DNA from: a virus
Strand: one strand, 5' to 3'
IMG/VR virus record: IMGVR_UViG_3300028196_000087
Coordinates: 1 to 24,505 of that record
DNA length: 24,505 bases
Below the pieces are notes generated by a model that saw only the letters and a program-made list of their open reading frames with translations, was not told the DNA's origin and made no database searches. Every line of letters begins with the position of its first letter. Within the stretch, counting starts at the first letter, position 1. The translations under genes were made by a program, and so were the position numbers. This document shows, piece by piece, positions 23,058 to 24,505 of the stretch.

Positions 23058-23572
23058 TGTACGGTGAATCTAAACCGGCAGGTAATGCACCCACGATGTA
23101 TAGGACAGACAACACGTTTGCCACTACATTCTCTGGGCCAATAAAGAAAAACGAGCGGTTGTTTGATACGTCTAGAAATCAATCAATGGCTCAGGCTGCT
23201 TTTCAGGGAGACACTCGGCAGTACGAAGGCCAGCAAAACAAAGGCGTTCAGGCCGGTGGTGAAATGGCTGCCTACCGTGCAGGGATACAGGGTGACACTG
23301 AAGCAGCGAAGGGCTATGCACAAGCACAGCAAGACCTTCTAAATAAAATGACTGATTCCTCATCAGCAGACCTGCAGTTTCAAGAACGACTTTCTGGAGA
23401 ACGTGGCTGGGTGCAAGATATGCTTCTTGACCGAGACGAAACAAGGCAGCGAGAAAGAATGTCTGCTTACAAACGAGTTGCAGACGTTCGGCTTGGTGAC
23501 TACGAAAGAAAGATTAAAGAAGCACAGGCTGCTGAAAGACGTAAAACAACAATACTTGGTGGATTGATCTAG
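23057..23572 (+). CDS. Coiled-coil virion-region protein, second of a pair
   Basis: 171 residues, joined to the previous gene by a TAATG one-base overlap. It repeats the same layout: a polar, disordered N-terminus (ESKPAGNAPTMYRTDNTFAT), a long charged helical region rich in Gln and Ala (QAGGEMAAYRAGIQGDTEAA, QRERMSAYKRVADVRLGDYE), and a short hydrophobic end after basic residues (RRKTTILGGLI, compared with AKRTAMILSFLGSMI in its neighbour). The pair may be paralogues or parts of one complex. Possible internal or ejection proteins; not proven. Confidence 0.55.
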   Translation: MYGESKPAGNAPTMYRTDNTFATTFSGPIKKNERLFDTSRNQSMAQAAFQGDTRQYEGQQNKGVQAGGEMAAYRAGIQGDTEAAKGYAQAQQDLLNKMTDSSSADLQFQERLSGERGWVQDMLLDRDETRQRERMSAYKRVADVRLGDYERKIKEAQAAERRKTTILGGLI

Positions 23573-23581
23573 GAGAAACTA

Positions 23582-23935
23582 ATGGATATTGACCTCGGCA
23601 AGCACCCGTTCAAGAAGTTCACTCGCCCAGCGTTAGAAGATATGTTGGAAGAGATGATCGCTAAAGAACTTGACAAGCAGAAACCTCGTCACAAGCGAGG
23701 AGAGGAGCGTCAGGAAAAAGATAACGAGGACGATGAACAAGACGAAGAGCGAAATAAACTGGCTGACCTTGTTGAGGAAAAGCGAGGCAAGTCTAACGAA
23801 GTGGGCATGGACGACGAAGACATGTCCGACGATTCAATGGACGACCTTAAAGAGGCTGTAAATGTAAAGCCTAAAGACTCCAAAAAGGATGAAGGCAAGA
23901 ACAAGCCTCCCAAGAAGAAAAAAGATGAAAAATAA
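23582..23935 (+). CDS. Highly charged, probably disordered protein
   Basis: 117 residues. AGGAGA just upstream of ATG 23582 is a good ribosome site. After a short ordered start (DLGKHPFKKFTRPALEDMLE) the sequence is almost entirely Lys, Glu, Asp and Arg: an acidic stretch (EKDNEDDEQDEERNKLADL), a second one (GMDDEDMSDDSMDDLKEAV), and a strongly basic end (GKNKPPKKKKDEK). No enzyme motif. Such acidic-basic proteins can be assembly chaperones or internal virion components, but function here is unknown. The end overlaps the next start by 11 bases. Confidence 0.55.
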   Translation: MDIDLGKHPFKKFTRPALEDMLEEMIAKELDKQKPRHKRGEERQEKDNEDDEQDEERNKLADLVEEKRGKSNEVGMDDEDMSDDSMDDLKEAVNVKPKDSKKDEGKNKPPKKKKDEK

Positions 23936-24467
23936 TCTACTAAAAGACCTATCGGCTCCTGCTGGTTTTGAGCAAGGCATACGTGGTGAAGTCCAGTCAA
24001 TGGATGAGCAGGGCGGTATGTCAAGCGAAATTGTTCCGGGTGCTTCAGAAAACGCTGTTATAAAACAAGCAGAAGGGTTTGCGGAACTTATCCTTCAGGC
24101 CGAACGAGAAGTCGGTGCTGGAGGCCCAACGCCTGCAGTTGATCAAATCGTGGAGCAGGTAATGCAACACGATAGAGAGAATGACCCAGTCGATGGAGAT
24201 GTGCCTACTGTCATAGGCGGCATGGCCGCTGCCCTGCAAATCGCCAGTCCTGAATTGCGTAATATGATAATGCAAAAGGCTGGCAACCCAGATACGTTTA
24301 TGCCTCTACAAGAAGAAGGGATGCAACAAGGAATGCAGCAGGCACCGCTAGCCGGACTTGCTGACACAATGCCAATGGCACCCCCTATGGACGGTGGCCT
24401 TGACCCAAGCAGGCCATCGATGAGCAAGATGGATCAGGTTTCCCCACTCAGATCATTAATGAAATAA
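23925..24467 (+). CDS. Gln/Met-rich phage protein, unknown function
   Basis: 180 residues from ATG 23925 (MKNNLLKDLSAPAGFEQGIR). The frame is open further upstream to 23889, but that start would overlap the charged protein by 47 bases without a ribosome site. Residues about 45-130 are helical (KQAEGFAELILQAEREVGAG, VIGGMAAALQIASPELRNMI). The last 50 residues are low-complexity, rich in Met, Gln, Pro and Gly (EEGMQQGMQQAPLAGLADTM, PPMDGGLDP). No recognised domain. A partial gene follows two bases later, so it sits inside the operon. Possibly an internal virion or assembly protein. Confidence 0.6.
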   Translation: MKNNLLKDLSAPAGFEQGIRGEVQSMDEQGGMSSEIVPGASENAVIKQAEGFAELILQAEREVGAGGPTPAVDQIVEQVMQHDRENDPVDGDVPTVIGGMAAALQIASPELRNMIMQKAGNPDTFMPLQEEGMQQGMQQAPLAGLADTMPMAPPMDGGLDPSRPSMSKMDQVSPLRSLMK

Positions 24468-24469
24468 CC

Positions 24470-24505
24470 ATGTCACCAAAACAATTTGCCGAAGCATTAG
24501 CAGCC
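24470..24505 (+). CDS. Start of a further gene, cut by the window edge
   Basis: ATG 24470 begins two bases after the previous stop, and 12 codons (MSPKQFAEALAA) run to the window end without a stop. The tight spacing is like the rest of the operon. Too short for a functional call. No clear Shine-Dalgarno is visible, so coupling to the preceding gene is likely if the start is right. Confidence 0.5.
   Translation, partial: MSPKQFAEALAA

Noticed and set aside
1-24505. CRISPR arrays, insertion sequences, attachment sites, inteins
   Set aside because: I looked for regularly spaced direct repeats, transposase motifs, integrase motifs and intein blocks and found none.

Overview
The window looks like part of a tailed double-stranded DNA phage genome (free phage or an uncultured-virus contig). 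Every supported gene is on the + strand and packed end to end, with many ATGA or TAATG junctions and Shine-Dalgarno sites. The virion genes match a short-tailed (podovirus, P22/T7-like) plan: large terminase, portal, a scaffold-like protein, an HK97-type capsid protein, a gp4/tail-tube-A-like connector and a very large gp10/tail-tube-B-like tail hub. I see no long contractile or non-contractile tail genes and no tape-measure protein. I also see no integrase, lysis cassette, polymerase, tRNA or CRISPR array here. The host cannot be told from the sequence.

Layout. (a) 1-360 is the 3' end of an unrecognised gene, richer in GC (56% by count) than the genes that follow, closed by an intrinsic terminator. 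(b) 361-783 is about 420 bases without a gene, holding hairpins, a run of nine C, and a possible promoter. (c) 784-2125 is an early-type cassette of small overlapping genes: an unknown protein, an AlpA/excisionase-like helix-turn-helix protein, a 47-residue membrane protein, a coiled-coil protein and a PD-(D/E)XK nuclease-like protein. (d) 2122-2237 holds a near-consensus promoter (TTGACA-N16-TAAAAT) followed about 40 bases downstream by a perfect 13-bp terminator with a seven-T tail. It would make a transcript of about 80 nt. (e) 2287-24505 is one long run of virion-type genes.

The virion run starts with a 51-residue basic protein, a 126-residue unknown and a 778-residue unknown. These are followed by scaffold, major capsid, decoration-like protein, probable small terminase, large terminase, a small SH3-like protein and portal. 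Next come an endonuclease VII, a conserved unknown, the connector, the 2266-residue tail hub, and five small proteins probably of the virion. A last gene is cut by the window edge. Capsid genes lie upstream of the terminase and portal, which is not the commonest order.

How the genes may work together: scaffold, capsid and decoration proteins build the head. The terminase pair packages DNA through the portal, and endonuclease VII could resolve branched DNA before packaging. The connector and tail hub close the head. The hub carries a probable three-repeat bulb-lectin (beta-prism II) insertion that could bind a host glycan. The promoter-terminator pair ahead of the virion genes has the geometry of the lambda pR'/tR' late-control region, suggesting late expression controlled by antitermination.

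The most notable observations are that promoter-terminator switch, the lectin-like insertion, a beta module repeated in both connector and hub, and two long out-of-frame gene overlaps (197 nt at terS/terL; 434 nt at the endonuclease VII gene).
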